Notes under the pieces: model-generated
What the model saw: the letters and a program-made list of their open reading frames with translations, nothing else
What the model was told of the DNA's origin: nothing
The model's database searches: none
Shown here: positions 1 through 8,994 of the stretch, piece after piece
Numbering within the stretch: position 1 is the stretch's first letter
How the letters are laid out: every line of letters starts with the position of its first letter
Source of the DNA: Gammaproteobacteria bacterium
GTDB lineage: Bacteria; Pseudomonadota; Gammaproteobacteria; Xanthomonadales; Rhodanobacteraceae
Length of the DNA stretch: 64,000 bases
NCBI GenBank assembly: GCA_021324095.1
Contig: JAJPJT010000024.1
Span: 1 to 64,000 of the forward strand
Direction of reading: 5' to 3'
Translations under genes and position numbers: made by a program

Positions 1-107
1 CGGCGGTCCTCGATGGCTTCGACACCTTCAAGACTGCGCCATGCGCGCAACGTTCCTGCCAAGTCCCTGATCCGATTGGCGGAATCGTGGGGAAACCTCA
101 GGCTTTG

Positions 108-152
108 CCTACTTTCCCCGAAGGGAAAGTAGGTCGCGCGCTACGCGCGCGA
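108..152. other. Two abutting perfect hairpins in the metF upstream region
   Basis: An 11-bp perfect stem (108-118 pairing with 123-133, CGAA loop) is followed without a gap by an 8-bp perfect stem (134-141 with 145-152, TAC loop). No U tract follows, so this is not a standard terminator. It could be a repeat element or part of an untranslated leader of metF. The rest of 1-226 holds no gene that I can see. The gene upstream lies outside the window. Confidence 0.5.
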
Positions 153-191
153 AACCGCTCTTTGGCCATTGCATCCTGTGACCATTCTCTC

Positions 192-209
192 TATCTTGAT
201 GGAAAGATA
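192..209. promoter_or_regulatory. Inverted repeat, candidate methionine-pathway operator
   Basis: A perfect inverted repeat TATCTT-N6-AAGATA ends 17 bases before the metF start codon. Its size and position suit a dimeric repressor of the ArsR type. SahR, an S-adenosylhomocysteine-responsive ArsR regulator, controls methionine genes in several proteobacteria and is the natural candidate, but I did not match this to a published motif. No regulator gene is in the window. Confidence 0.45.
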
Positions 210-226
210 TATGGACGCCCGACCCA

Positions 227-1060
227 ATGGTGCCGATTTCGCTGGAATTCTTTCCACCCAAGACGGACGAGCAGCGTGCGCATCTGGAACGCGCGCTGCC
301 CAAGCTGAAAGCGCTGGCGCCGGAATTCGTCAGCGTCACGTTCGGCGCGGGCGGTTCGACACTGACGCACACTCCACGGACGGTACGGCACCTGCGCGAG
401 ACGCATGCGCTGGAAGTGGCCCCGCACGTGTCCTGCATGGGCGGTTCGCGCGACGAGATCCGTGCGCTGCTGATCGACTATCGCGGACTCGGCTGCAAGC
501 GCATCGTCGCATTGCGCGGCGATTTGCCTTCCGGGATGGCCTCGCCCGGCGATTTCCGGTTCGCCTCGGATCTGGTCGATTTCATCCGTCGTGAACACGA
601 CGGATATTTCCACATCGAGGTCGCGTGTTATCCCGAATGCCATCCGCAGTCGGACCACGCGCAGGCGGACCTGAAGCACTTCAAGGCCAAGGTCGAGGCA
701 GGCGCCGACGGTGCGATCACGCAGTACTTCTTCAACGCCGACGCGTATTTTCGTTTCGTGGATGACGCGCGCGCAGCGGGCGTCACGATTCCCATCGTGC
801 CGGGCGTGATGCCGATCGCGAATTTCTCGCAGCTTCGGCGCTTCTCGGAACTGTGCGGCGCGGAAATCCCGCGCTGGATCGGCAAGCGGATGATCGCCTA
901 CGGTGACGATGCCGAATCGGTGCGCGAGTTCGGTGCCGACGTGGTGGCGGCGATGTGCCGCCGTCTGCTGGAAGGCGGCGCACCAGGCCTGCACGTCTAC
1001 ACGCTCAATCGCGCGCGTGCGACGCTGGGGGTGTTGCAACGCCTCGAGGACGTGGCGTAG
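227..1060 (+). CDS. metF: 5,10-methylenetetrahydrofolate reductase
   Basis: MetF reduces methylene-THF to methyl-THF with FAD, supplying the methyl group for methionine synthesis in the cytoplasm. The 277-residue protein has the usual length for the short bacterial form. Family motifs run in order: EFFPPKT at residues 7-13 (with the conserved Glu), ALRGD near 105, PECHP near 140, QYFF near 166, PGVMPI near 187 and VYTLN close to the end. The ATG at 227 is the only sensible start and gives the expected N-terminus MVPISLEFFPP. A palindromic operator-like site lies just upstream. The stop codon TAG lies in the GTAG end of a repeat element. Confidence 0.96.
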   Translation: MVPISLEFFPPKTDEQRAHLERALPKLKALAPEFVSVTFGAGGSTLTHTPRTVRHLRETHALEVAPHVSCMGGSRDEIRALLIDYRGLGCKRIVALRGDLPSGMASPGDFRFASDLVDFIRREHDGYFHIEVACYPECHPQSDHAQADLKHFKAKVEAGADGAITQYFFNADAYFRFVDDARAAGVTIPIVPGVMPIANFSQLRRFSELCGAEIPRWIGKRMIAYGDDAESVREFGADVVAAMCRRLLEGGAPGLHVYTLNRARATLGVLQRLEDVA

Positions 1061-1143
1061 GGCGGGTTTCAACCCGCCATCGCGGAGTCATATGCCAATG
1101 ACGGGCGAAGATCCGCGCAACGGCGGGCCAAGGCCCGCCCTAC
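1057..1143. repeat. Palindromic element with GTAGGGCGGG ends
   Basis: The 87-bp segment begins GTAGGGCGGG and ends CCCGCCCTAC, a 10-bp terminal inverted repeat. Inside are two hairpins, GGCGGGTT/AACCCGCC and GGCGGGC/GCCCGCC. Elements with this sequence style are common in proteobacteria. The TAG in its left end is the stop codon of metF, and the first hairpin could also end metF transcription. Confidence 0.65.
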
Positions 1144-1152
1144 ACTCATGCC

Positions 1153-1707
1153 ATGGGTTTGCTGCCGAAAGTCCTGTGCCTGCTCGCGCTCGCTGCCTGC
1201 GCGCAGTTGGCCCATGCACAAACGCACATCTACCACTGCATCGGCGCGCACGGCGAACCGGTGTTTTCGGGCCAGCCGTGTGGTCCGCCGGCGCCGCCCA
1301 CGAGCCAGAGTGCCGCCGCGCAAAGCGGCGGATTCGCAAGCGTGTGCGCCGGCTCACCACAGGAACTTGAGGCAGGCATCGCGCAAGCGTTCGCGACGCA
1401 TGACGTGAACCGCTTCGCGGGGCTGATCCTGTGGCGCGGCATGAGTCAGGCTTCCGCGCAGGCGACGCTGCACGCGTTCGCAGCGTGGCTGAAACAGCCG
1501 TTGTCCGGCATTGCGGTGGCCTCCGCCACCGGACCGCCGCTTGCAGGGACGGGTCCGCCATCTGCCGGCAATCCCGCAACGGAATCGAGCGCCGGCGCCG
1601 TGTCCAACGGCATCACGGGGTTCGAAATTTCGACCGGTGGCGGTGACGGCCGTTCCCGCGATTTCGGCGTCACCGAGTTCGGCGGCTGCTGGTGGCTGAC
1701 GTTCTGA
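1153..1707 (+). CDS. Exported DUF4124-domain protein
   Basis: The 184-residue protein starts with a signal peptide: charged start, hydrophobic stretch, and a cut after AHA near residue 22. The mature N-terminus THIYHCIGAHGEPVFSGQPC fits the DUF4124 pattern, a short Cys-containing domain found in many exported proteins of this order. The function of DUF4124 is unknown. The middle is rich in Ala, Pro and Ser and looks disordered. A C-terminal segment around FEISTGGGDGRSRDFGVTEF looks folded and ends GGCWWLTF. It lies between metF and a DsbC-like gene, with no evidence of a shared function. Confidence 0.75.
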   Translation: MGLLPKVLCLLALAACAQLAHAQTHIYHCIGAHGEPVFSGQPCGPPAPPTSQSAAAQSGGFASVCAGSPQELEAGIAQAFATHDVNRFAGLILWRGMSQASAQATLHAFAAWLKQPLSGIAVASATGPPLAGTGPPSAGNPATESSAGAVSNGITGFEISTGGGDGRSRDFGVTEFGGCWWLTF

Positions 1708-1811
1708 TCCTCGACGCGCTGAAGTTTTGCCGTGTGGTACGGTAGCCGGACGTGCCGCGTGCTAGCATCCGCTCGCCCTGCCCGCGCGCCGCTGCGCGCA
1801 ACCCGAACGCC

Positions 1812-2648
1812 ATGCCGAAACTCCTTTGCCTGCTTGTCCTCATCGCGCTCGCGGCAGGCTGTTCCTCCGGCCATCAATCGGGCGTTGCCAACGCCGATGC
1901 CGCCGCGGCGCCCGCGCATTCCACGACTTCTGTGCCGGCGGTGCCCGGCACCAGTAACACGGTGACTCCCGAAGTGCGCGCCGCGATTACCGCGGCCATC
2001 GGGCAAATGGCTCCGGGCGCGCGCGTGCAAAAGATCACACCGACGCCGATCGACGGGTTGTACCAGGTGGTCGCACAAGGCCAGGTGCTTTACCTGACCC
2101 GTGATGGCCGCTACGTGATCCAGGGCGACGCGTTCGACATCAAGACACGCACGGCGCTCAACGCCGTGACGATGAACCGGCTGCGCCGCGAGGCGATCGC
2201 GCAATTGTCGCCCGCACAGATGATCCGTTTCGCGCCGGCCGATCCGAAATACACCGTGACGGTGTTCACCGACGTCGACTGCCCCTATTGCCGCGCCTTC
2301 CATGCCAACATCGCGGAGATCAACAAGCTCGGCATCGCCGTGGATTACCTGTTCTGGCCACGTACCGGGCTGGGCACGCCTTCGGCGCAGAAGGCCGTTG
2401 ACGTGTGGTGCGCGTCCGATCGTCGGAGCGCGCTGACGCAAGCGTTCCAGGGGGAGGCGCCGCGCAAGGCGACGTGCCCTTCGCCGGTCGCGCACGACTT
2501 CAACCTGGGCGTCGACCTCGGCGTGGATGGCACACCCACGATCATCGCGGACAACGGCGTGGTGCTGGGTGGTTACATCGATCCACGGGAATTGCTGCGG
2601 AGGCTGGAAGCGGTACATGTCCCGTCTGCTGCCACGCGACCGCACTGA
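1812..2648 (+). CDS. DsbC-family thiol:disulfide interchange lipoprotein
   Basis: DsbC/DsbG-type proteins isomerise or reduce disulfides in the periplasm. The ATG at 1812 gives a lipoprotein signal ([20 protein letters not shown], lipobox AAGC). A start at 1752 would bury that signal, so I reject it. After a low-complexity linker comes the N-terminal dimerisation-like region, then a thioredoxin fold with the active site DCPYC and a cis-Pro loop GTPTII. E. coli DsbC has CGYC, so the dipeptide differs. Length is 278 residues. The lipid anchor is less usual than a soluble form. It precedes purL with about 110 bases between them. Confidence 0.88.
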   Translation: MPKLLCLLVLIALAAGCSSGHQSGVANADAAAAPAHSTTSVPAVPGTSNTVTPEVRAAITAAIGQMAPGARVQKITPTPIDGLYQVVAQGQVLYLTRDGRYVIQGDAFDIKTRTALNAVTMNRLRREAIAQLSPAQMIRFAPADPKYTVTVFTDVDCPYCRAFHANIAEINKLGIAVDYLFWPRTGLGTPSAQKAVDVWCASDRRSALTQAFQGEAPRKATCPSPVAHDFNLGVDLGVDGTPTIIADNGVVLGGYIDPRELLRRLEAVHVPSAATRPH

Positions 2649-2760
2649 TCGGCGCGGTCTTTTCAAGGCGGCGCTCCCGTCGAAACTTTTTCACAACGCA
2701 GCGATCCGGAGTGATCACACTTATAATAGTGGGCTCACTCCGGACGCAGTCCCCCTCGCC

Positions 2761-5700
2761 ATGATCGTCCTCGACGGGCGCAGCGCCCTGTCGGATTTCC
2801 GCCTCGACCGACTCAACCAGCGCATCGGTCAAATCTCAAGCAAAACACGCGTACGCGGTGCGCGCCACGTGTATTTCGTCGAGCCGAGATCACAGCTCAG
2901 CCCGGCGTTGCACCGGCGGCTGGCCGAAGTGCTGGACGCCACCGAAGCGCCGCCCGCGGACGCGTCATTGTGGGTGGTACCACGGCTCGGCACCTTGTCG
3001 CCATGGTCGTCCAAGGCCACCGACATCGTCCGCCACATCGGCATCCCGGTCAGGCGCGTCGAGCGCGGCACCGCGTTCCTGATCGACAAACTGCCGCACG
3101 CGGATGGCCCTGCCTTCTCCGCGATCGCGGATGCCTTGCACGACCCCATGACTCAGTCGGTATTGGCAAAGTTTGCCGATATCTGGAATGTGTTTACCCG
3201 GCACGAGGCCGGCGCACTGGCCCGCATCGCCCTGGGCACCGATCCGTCCGCATTGCGGAAGGCGAATGTCGATCTCGGCCTCGCGCTCAGCGACGATGAA
3301 ATCGACTACCTCGCCGACACCTACGCGAAACTCGGCCGCGATCCCACCGACGCGGAACTGGTGATGTTCGCGCAGGCCAATTCCGAACACTGCCGGCACA
3401 AAGTGTTCAACGCGGGCTTCACCGTCGACGGCAAGCAACAAGCTTCCAGCCTGTTCGACCTGATCCGCGCGACACACAAGGCATCCCCGGCCCATACCTT
3501 GTCGGCCTACAGCGACAACGCGGCCGTGATCGAGGGTAGCGCCGGCGCGCGTTTCTTTGCCGATGCCGACGGCACGTGGCGTGCACACGACGAAGCGATT
3601 CCCTACGCGATAAAAGTCGAAACCCACAACCATCCCACCGCGATCTCGCCGTGGCCTGGTGCCGCCACCGGGTCGGGCGGCGAAATCCGCGACGAGGGTG
3701 CGGTCGGCCGCGGCGGCAAGCCCAAGGCCGGACTCACCGGGTTTTCCGTGTCGCACCTGCGCATCCCCGCCCTGCCGCGGCCATGGGAAGCCGAACGCCC
3801 GCTGCCGCCGCGTGTCGCCGGCGCGTTCGAAATCATGCGCGACGGACCGTTGGGCGCAGCCGGTTTCAACAACGAGTTCGGTCGGCCGTGCCTCGCGGGG
3901 TACTTCCGCACCTTCGAGCTCGAGACCGGCAAGCCCGGGATGCGACACGGCTACGACAAGCCGATCATGCTGGCCGGCGGTGTCGCCAACGTGCGACCGA
4001 TGCTGGTGAAGAAGAACAAGCTCGCGCCGGGCGATCAGGTGATCGTGCTGGGTGGCCCGGCGATGCTGATCGGCCTTGGTGGTGGCGCGGCCTCGTCGAT
4101 GGCGGCGGGCACCTCCAGCGAGGCGCTCGACTACGCGTCGGTACAACGCGACAACCCGGAGATGCAGCGGCGTTGCCAGGAAGTGATCGATGCCTGCTGC
4201 GCGTTCGGCGATACGAGCCCGATCGTGGCGATCCACGACGTCGGCGCCGGCGGCTTGTCCAACGCGATTCCCGAGTTGCTGCACGATTCCGGCGTGGGCG
4301 GCGAGATCGACCTCGATGCGGTGCCCTCCGACGACCCGCAGCTCTCGCCCATGCAGATCTGGTGCAACGAGTCGCAGGAACGTTACGTGCTGGGCGTGAA
4401 AGCAGCCGACCTCGACACCTTCCGCGCGATCTGTGTGCGCGAGCGATGCCCGTTTGCGGTGGTAGGGCGCGCGACGGAAGCGCGACGCTTGCAGGTCACT
4501 TCAGCCATCCGGAATCAGGGGCTGGGGGCCGGGGGCTGGGGGCGGGACCACCCTAACAATTCCCCAGCCCCCAATCCCCAGCCCCGGCTTGTCATCATCG
4601 ACATGGAGCTCGCGACGCTGCTCGGCAAGCCGCCGCGGATGCAGCGCGACGCCACCCGCGTGAAGCGCCAGCTCGACATCATTCCCGACCTCGACGGCAT
4701 CGGGCTGGACGAGGCGATCCTGCGCGTGCTGCGGATGCCCGCCGTCGCGGGCAAGGCCTTCCTGATCCACATCGGCGATCGCAGCGTGGGTGGCCTGTGC
4801 GCGCGCGACCAGTTGGTCGGACCGTGGCAGGTGCCGGTTGCGGATTGTGCGCTGACCCTCGCGGATTTCGACGGCTACGCCGGTGAAGCGATGGCGATGG
4901 GCGAGCGCGCGCCGGTCGCGGTGCTCGACGGCGCAGCCTCGGCGCGGCTCGCGCTGGGCGAAGCGATCACCAACCTCATCGCGGCGCCGCTGGAAAAGCT
5001 GGAAGAAGTCCGCCTGTCGGCCAACTGGATGGCCGCGATCGGCCACGACGGCGAAGACGCCGCGCTATACGACGCGGTGCAGGCGGTGTCGACGCTGTGC
5101 CCCGCGCTCGGCATCTCGATCCCGGTCGGCAAGGATTCGCTCTCGATGCGCACTTTGTGGCAGGAAGCGGGGCGCGAGCAACGCACCATCGCGCCGGTTT
5201 CGCTGATCGTCAGCGCGTTCGCGCGCATCGCGGACGCACGCCTGGCGTTGACGCCGCAACTGCGGATGGATACCGGCGAGACCGAGCTGTGGCTGCTCGA
5301 TCTGGGTGCCGGCCGCGATCGGCTCGGCGGTTCGGTGCTCACGCAAGCCTACGAACGCGGCGGCGGCATGCCCCCGGATTTCGAGCATCCCGAACGCCTG
5401 CGCGCCTTCTTCGACCTGATCCGCGCCGCGCGAGAGAAGGACCTGCTGCTTGCGTATCACGACCGCTCCGACGGCGGCGTCATCGTCACGCTGCTGGAAA
5501 TGGCATTCGCCGGCCATTGCGGTCTCGAAATTTCCCTGGACGGCTGGGCCGACAACGCGCTGCGCGCACTTTTCAACGAGGAACTCGGCGCGGTGGTGCA
5601 GGTGCGCAAGGACGACCACGATGCGTTCGTCGCCCTGGTCGATGCGCACGGCATCGGCGATGTCGCGCGCGTGATCGGCCGACCCAAGGCCAAGCTCGGC

Positions 5701-6687
5701 ATCAAGCTGTACGGCGGCGACGAAACGGTCGCCAAGTGGAACTGGCAGAAGCTGATCGGCGCATGGCACGAAACCAGCCACGCGATGCAGCGCCTGCGCG
5801 ACAATCCAGCCAGCGCCGACGCCGAACGCGACTGGCGCTGCGACGACAACGACCCGGGATTGAACGCATCATTGACGTTCGATCCCGCCGAGGACATCGC
5901 TGCACCGTACATCGCGAGGGGCGCGCGTCCGCGTGTCGCGGTCCTGCGCGAACAAGGCGTCAACGGGCAGGTCGAAATGGCGGCTGCCTTCACGCGCGCG
6001 GGTTTCGACGCCATCGACGTGCACATGAGCGATCTGGTCGCGGGCCGCCGCAAGCTGGACGAGTTCGCGGGCTTTGCCGCCTGCGGCGGATTCTCCTACG
6101 GCGACGTGCTGGGCGCGGGTCGCGGATGGGCCGCATCGGTCCTGTACCACGACAAGCTGCGCGAGCAGTTCGCCGCGTTCTTCGCCGACGAGAAGAAATT
6201 CGCGGTCGGCATGTGCAACGGCTGCCAGATGCTGGCGCACCTGAAGTCGATCATTCCCGGCGCCGAACACTGGCCCAGCTTCCAGCGCAACCGCTCGGAA
6301 CAATACGAGGCGCGCCTGGTGACGCTTGAGGTGTTGGACGCGGGATCGATACTGTTCCGCGGCATGGTGGGCTCGCGCATTCCGGTCGTGACCGCGCATG
6401 GCGAAGGCCGCGCGGTGTTCACCGAGGAAAGCAAATCAGGCAAGGGCACCGCATGCGTGCGCTTCGTGGACAACCGCGGCAAGCCGACCGAAACCTTCCC
6501 GTACAACCCCAACGGTTCGCCCGATGGACTCGCAGGTTTCACCGCTGCCTCGGGACGCGTCACCATCCTGATGCCGCACCCGGAGCGCGTATTCCGCAGC
6601 GTGCAGATGAGCTGGCGCCCACGCACCTGGGGTGAGGATTCGCCGTGGATGCGGATCTTCCGCAACGCACGCGTATTCGTGGGGTGA
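2761..6687 (+). CDS. purL: Phosphoribosylformylglycinamidine synthase
   Basis: PurL converts FGAR, glutamine and ATP to FGAM in purine synthesis. This is the large single-chain form (1308 residues) with an N-terminal linker domain, two FGAM synthase/ATP-binding halves and a C-terminal class I glutaminase. Glutaminase residues are visible: Cys1152 in GMCNGCQM, then His1273 and Glu1275 in PHPER. The ATG at 2761 gives the normal N-terminus [13 protein letters not shown]; the frame stays open to 2527, but that part belongs to the preceding gene. About 27 residues at roughly 584-610 look foreign. They replace a family-variable linker and are encoded by a G-rich palindrome (see the repeat at 4510). 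The reading frame is kept. Confidence 0.96.
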   Translation: MIVLDGRSALSDFRLDRLNQRIGQISSKTRVRGARHVYFVEPRSQLSPALHRRLAEVLDATEAPPADASLWVVPRLGTLSPWSSKATDIVRHIGIPVRRVERGTAFLIDKLPHADGPAFSAIADALHDPMTQSVLAKFADIWNVFTRHEAGALARIALGTDPSALRKANVDLGLALSDDEIDYLADTYAKLGRDPTDAELVMFAQANSEHCRHKVFNAGFTVDGKQQASSLFDLIRATHKASPAHTLSAYSDNAAVIEGSAGARFFADADGTWRAHDEAIPYAIKVETHNHPTAISPWPGAATGSGGEIRDEGAVGRGGKPKAGLTGFSVSHLRIPALPRPWEAERPLPPRVAGAFEIMRDGPLGAAGFNNEFGRPCLAGYFRTFELETGKPGMRHGYDKPIMLAGGVANVRPMLVKKNKLAPGDQVIVLGGPAMLIGLGGGAASSMAAGTSSEALDYASVQRDNPEMQRRCQEVIDACCAFGDTSPIVAIHDVGAGGLSNAIPELLHDSGVGGEIDLDAVPSDDPQLSPMQIWCNESQERYVLGVKAADLDTFRAICVRERCPFAVVGRATEARRLQVTSAIRNQGLGAGGWGRDHPNNSPAPNPQPRLVIIDMELATLLGKPPRMQRDATRVKRQLDIIPDLDGIGLDEAILRVLRMPAVAGKAFLIHIGDRSVGGLCARDQLVGPWQVPVADCALTLADFDGYAGEAMAMGERAPVAVLDGAASARLALGEAITNLIAAPLEKLEEVRLSANWMAAIGHDGEDAALYDAVQAVSTLCPALGISIPVGKDSLSMRTLWQEAGREQRTIAPVSLIVSAFARIADARLALTPQLRMDTGETELWLLDLGAGRDRLGGSVLTQAYERGGGMPPDFEHPERLRAFFDLIRAAREKDLLLAYHDRSDGGVIVTLLEMAFAGHCGLEISLDGWADNALRALFNEELGAVVQVRKDDHDAFVALVDAHGIGDVARVIGRPKAKLGIKLYGGDETVAKWNWQKLIGAWHETSHAMQRLRDNPASADAERDWRCDDNDPGLNASLTFDPAEDIAAPYIARGARPRVAVLREQGVNGQVEMAAAFTRAGFDAIDVHMSDLVAGRRKLDEFAGFAACGGFSYGDVLGAGRGWAASVLYHDKLREQFAAFFADEKKFAVGMCNGCQMLAHLKSIIPGAEHWPSFQRNRSEQYEARLVTLEVLDAGSILFRGMVGSRIPVVTAHGEGRAVFTEESKSGKGTACVRFVDNRGKPTETFPYNPNGSPDGLAGFTAASGRVTILMPHPERVFRSVQMSWRPRTWGEDSPWMRIFRNARVFVG
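4510..4588. repeat. G-rich palindrome inserted in frame in purL
   Basis: Arms GGGGCTGGGGGCCGGGG and CCCCAATCCCCAGCCCC face each other around a centre with the sequence CCACCCTAACAATT. The encoded peptide contains GLGAGGWG and NSPAPNPQP, unlike any PurL sequence I know. It falls between the motif [13 protein letters not shown] and [14 protein letters not shown], a linker in the family. Confidence 0.7.
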
Positions 6688-6718
6688 GCCGCGTCCGCAG
6701 GGAAGGTTCCGCGCTTTC

Positions 6719-6744
6719 CACCCTCCCTCCGGGAGAGGGGCAGA
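6719..6744. repeat. Short GAGAGGG-family hairpin between convergent genes
   Basis: The hairpin CCCTCCCTCC/GGGAGAGGGG belongs to the CTCTCCC/GGGAGAG repeat family seen throughout the window. It sits between the converging purL and Rieske genes and may act as a terminator, although no U tract follows. Confidence 0.5.
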
Positions 6745-6747
6745 AAG

Positions 6748-7089
6748 TCACGCCCGCATCACCATTCCGTCGCGCACCTGCACGCGAACCGCGACCAGCG
6801 ACTGACCCCGGCAAGGACCGGCAACACACAAACCGCTTTCGCGCAGGGCGAACGTCGCGCCATGCACGGCGCAGGTCAGCTTGTCGTCTTTGACCAGGAA
6901 CAGCCCGGGCGCATAGTCCATGCGCCGCCCCGAATGTGGACAAATGTTCAGCCACGCCCGCACCGAATTGCCCTGGCGCGCCAGCAGCAGTGGCTCCCCT
7001 TCGGGATCGGGCGGGTCGACGCCGAGCACACCGCCGTCGGGGATCTGGTCGAGGCGGCACAGGAACGGGTTCGGGCTGGTCATGTCCAT
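6748..7089 (-). CDS. Rieske [2Fe-2S] domain protein
   Basis: This is a 113-residue soluble protein made of one Rieske fold. The cluster ligands are Cys50 and His52 (NICPHSGRRMDY) and Cys73 and His76 (LTCAVHGATF), the usual C-x-H ... C-x2-H spacing. Such small ferredoxin-like Rieske proteins pass electrons to oxygenases or act in unknown redox steps; no oxygenase gene is adjacent. It converges on purL and is divergent from a small membrane protein gene. The partner is unknown. Confidence 0.88.
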   Translation of the reverse strand: MDMTSPNPFLCRLDQIPDGGVLGVDPPDPEGEPLLLARQGNSVRAWLNICPHSGRRMDYAPGLFLVKDDKLTCAVHGATFALRESGLCVAGPCRGQSLVAVRVQVRDGMVMRA

Positions 7090-7150
7090 CGACGGCTTCC
7101 CACCTTGTTTCCGCGGCCGCGCGGCCGCATGGTTGAAGGGTCATTCTGCC

Positions 7151-7432
7151 ATGCGGACCTTTTCGATGCGCGCCCGATTCATGTTTCCGATCCTCCCCCA
7201 ACACCCGCTGCTGCGTGCGTTGGTGCTGGTCTGCGCAGCGGTCTTGCTGATTGGATTGCTGACGATCGGCTTCATCGTGGGCGTCGTGGTCATCGCGGCC
7301 GCCGCGCTGATGCTGGGCATCCGCCGATGGATTTCGCGCGACGCCGCACGTCGCGTTGATCCGTCGATTATCGAAGGCGAATTCACGGTGGTACCACCGC
7401 GCGGCCGTGCCAATCTGCCGCGGCCCGAGTGA
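7151..7432 (+). CDS. Small membrane protein, function unknown
   Basis: About 93 residues. The start at 7151 is one choice; in-frame ATGs at 7166 and 7181 are alternatives, all before the hydrophobic region. A hydrophobic hairpin spans roughly residues 20-55, followed by a basic stretch (RRWISRDAARR) and a short soluble tail ending RGRANLPRPE. Two helices or one long one are possible. I do not recognise the family. It lies 60 bases after the divergent Rieske gene and 65 bases before the Ada-like gene. Confidence 0.55.
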   Translation: MRTFSMRARFMFPILPQHPLLRALVLVCAAVLLIGLLTIGFIVGVVVIAAAALMLGIRRWISRDAARRVDPSIIEGEFTVVPPRGRANLPRPE

Positions 7433-7497
7433 CGAGCCGATCACCGCATGACAAAAACCGGATAGCGGCCGGGTTCGCGACGCGCCAGTATTCGCCC

Positions 7498-8394
7498 ATG
7501 AACGCGAATCCGACACGCACCTTGAGCCATCACGACCCGATCGAGCGCGCCCGCGCATTGCTCGATGCAGGCACTCAACCCCCGACATTGCGCGACCTCG
7601 CCGGGCAGGTGGGGCTTTCCGCATCGTATCTGCAGCGCACGTTCCGCCGCCGCTTCGGCGTATCACCTGCCGAATACGTCCGCGCGCGGCGCTTCACTGA
7701 TTTCAAGCGGGCCCTGCGTAAAGGCGCGGAGGTCACGGACGCGGTGTACGCCGCGGGCTTCGGTTCCGCCAGCCGGGTTTACGAGCACACGGACCGCCTG
7801 CTCGGCATGCCGCCCGCGGAGTATCGCAAGGGTGGCGAAGGCATCGCGATCCGCTACACGACGGCGGAGTCGCCGCTGGGACGCGTGCTGGTCGCGGCCA
7901 CCACGCGCGGCATTTGTGCGGTGTCATTGGGCGACGATGATGCTGCGCTCCTCGCGAAGCTGCGCGAGGAATTCCCGCACGCCGAGCTGACGCGCGTCGA
8001 CGCGGGCCGCGATGAATGGCTCGGCGTGGTGCTGAAACGTGTCGCAGACGGGCTCACGGGCACGTCCGACGCACGCTCGCCTGCTGCCTTGCCACCCATC
8101 GACGTCGCGGCCTCCGCATTCCAGTGGCGGGTCTGGCAGGCATTGACGCGGATCCCCGCCGGCGAAACGCGCAGCTACGGCGAGATCGCCCGCTCGATCG
8201 GCGAACCCGACGCGGCGCGCGCCGTGGGCCACGCGTGTGGCGCCAACAAGCTGGCGCTCATCGTGCCCTGCCACCGCGTGATCCGCGCGGATGGAACGCC
8301 CGGCGGCTGGCGCTGGGGCGCCGCACGCAAGCAGGCGTTGCTTGAACGGGAAGCGGTCCGACACGCAGGCGAAGCCGGCACGCTCGAACGCTGA
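7498..8394 (+). CDS. Ada-type O6-alkylguanine-DNA methyltransferase with AraC domain
   Basis: The protein repairs O6-alkylguanine by irreversible transfer of the alkyl group to its own cysteine. Residues about 14-112 form an AraC-type helix-turn-helix domain (SASYLQRTFRRRFGVSPAEY). Residues 115-290 form the MGMT domain with the acceptor Cys258 in VPCHRV. The N-terminal Ada domain, whose zinc-bound cysteine removes methyl groups from phosphotriesters and switches E. coli Ada to an activator, is absent. Any induction must therefore work differently. The start at 7498 (MNANPTRTLS) is preferred over 7429, which adds an unconserved stretch. Length is 298 residues. Confidence 0.9.
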   Translation: MNANPTRTLSHHDPIERARALLDAGTQPPTLRDLAGQVGLSASYLQRTFRRRFGVSPAEYVRARRFTDFKRALRKGAEVTDAVYAAGFGSASRVYEHTDRLLGMPPAEYRKGGEGIAIRYTTAESPLGRVLVAATTRGICAVSLGDDDAALLAKLREEFPHAELTRVDAGRDEWLGVVLKRVADGLTGTSDARSPAALPPIDVAASAFQWRVWQALTRIPAGETRSYGEIARSIGEPDAARAVGHACGANKLALIVPCHRVIRADGTPGGWRWGAARKQALLEREAVRHAGEAGTLER

Positions 8395-8544
8395 CTTCCC
8401 GAATCCCATATCAGGGGCCATCCCCTCCTGCGCTGCGTACGTATTCGCTTCGCTCCAAGGGGGAAGAAGAACACGCAGCGTCGCGCTGCCTTGCTTTCAT
8501 CCCTTCTGCGCGAACGGGTCGCGCCGCAGGCGCGGAGGACGCGC

Positions 8545-8979
8545 CTACCAGCACCTTCCGTTGGCATTCGCAGCGGCGTCGGTGGGGGTCGGTGTCTTGA
8601 GGCCGGTATGGTCGATGGCGAGCGGCCCGCACACGTCGTTCGACTGCGCACTTTGCGGCCGGGCGGTTGCCAGGTAGCCCTGCCCGGCAGACGTGGCCGG
8701 AGGGAGGCTGAGCGTCACCTTGTAATAACCGTTTTCGCTGACGGGGTTGGCGCTGGTGTAAGCCAGCTCTGTCGCGTCGAGCGTGTACTTGTTGTAGTCG
8801 GTGTAGTAACGCTCTTCGGACTGGGCGATCTGCATCAGCAGTTTCTGGCCATCCGCGCGGCGCGCGCGGTAGGCATACCGGCCGTACCACGGCACCGCAA
8901 CCGCCGCAAGGATCGCGATGATCGCCACCACGATCGTCAGTTCGATCAAGGTGAACCCACGTTTGCGCTGCATCGCCAT
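8545..8979 (-). CDS. pilE: Minor pilin PilE, operon 1
   Basis: Minor pilins incorporate into, or prime, the type IV pilus in the inner membrane and periplasm. The prepilin signal is MQRKRG, cut before FTLIEL by PilD, followed by the conserved hydrophobic helix to about residue 35. The globular part ends with a Cys pair (SNDVCG ... GRCW) that would form the usual C-terminal disulfide loop. Length is about 144 residues. Start choices are 8979 or 8973; the GGGG just upstream suits either, and an ATG at 8994 directly follows the pilY1 stop. It is the last gene of the operon. A paralogue lies at 17726-18157. Confidence 0.9.
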   Translation of the reverse strand: MAMQRKRGFTLIELTIVVAIIAILAAVAVPWYGRYAYRARRADGQKLLMQIAQSEERYYTDYNKYTLDATELAYTSANPVSENGYYKVTLSLPPATSAGQGYLATARPQSAQSNDVCGPLAIDHTGLKTPTPTDAAANANGRCW

Positions 8980-8994
8980 CGCCCCTGTTGCCAT

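Noticed and set aside
1-226. SAH or SAM riboswitch before metF
   Set aside because: I could not fit known riboswitch consensus pieces to this stretch; only two simple hairpins and an operator-like palindrome are clear.
1446-2666. 406-codon minus-strand frame opposite the DUF4124 and DsbC-like genes
   Set aside because: Composition is typical of an antisense shadow, and both plus-strand proteins have proper signal sequences.
2527-2760. N-terminal extension of purL to 2527
   Set aside because: It overlaps the DsbC-like gene in another frame, and PurL homology begins at 2761.
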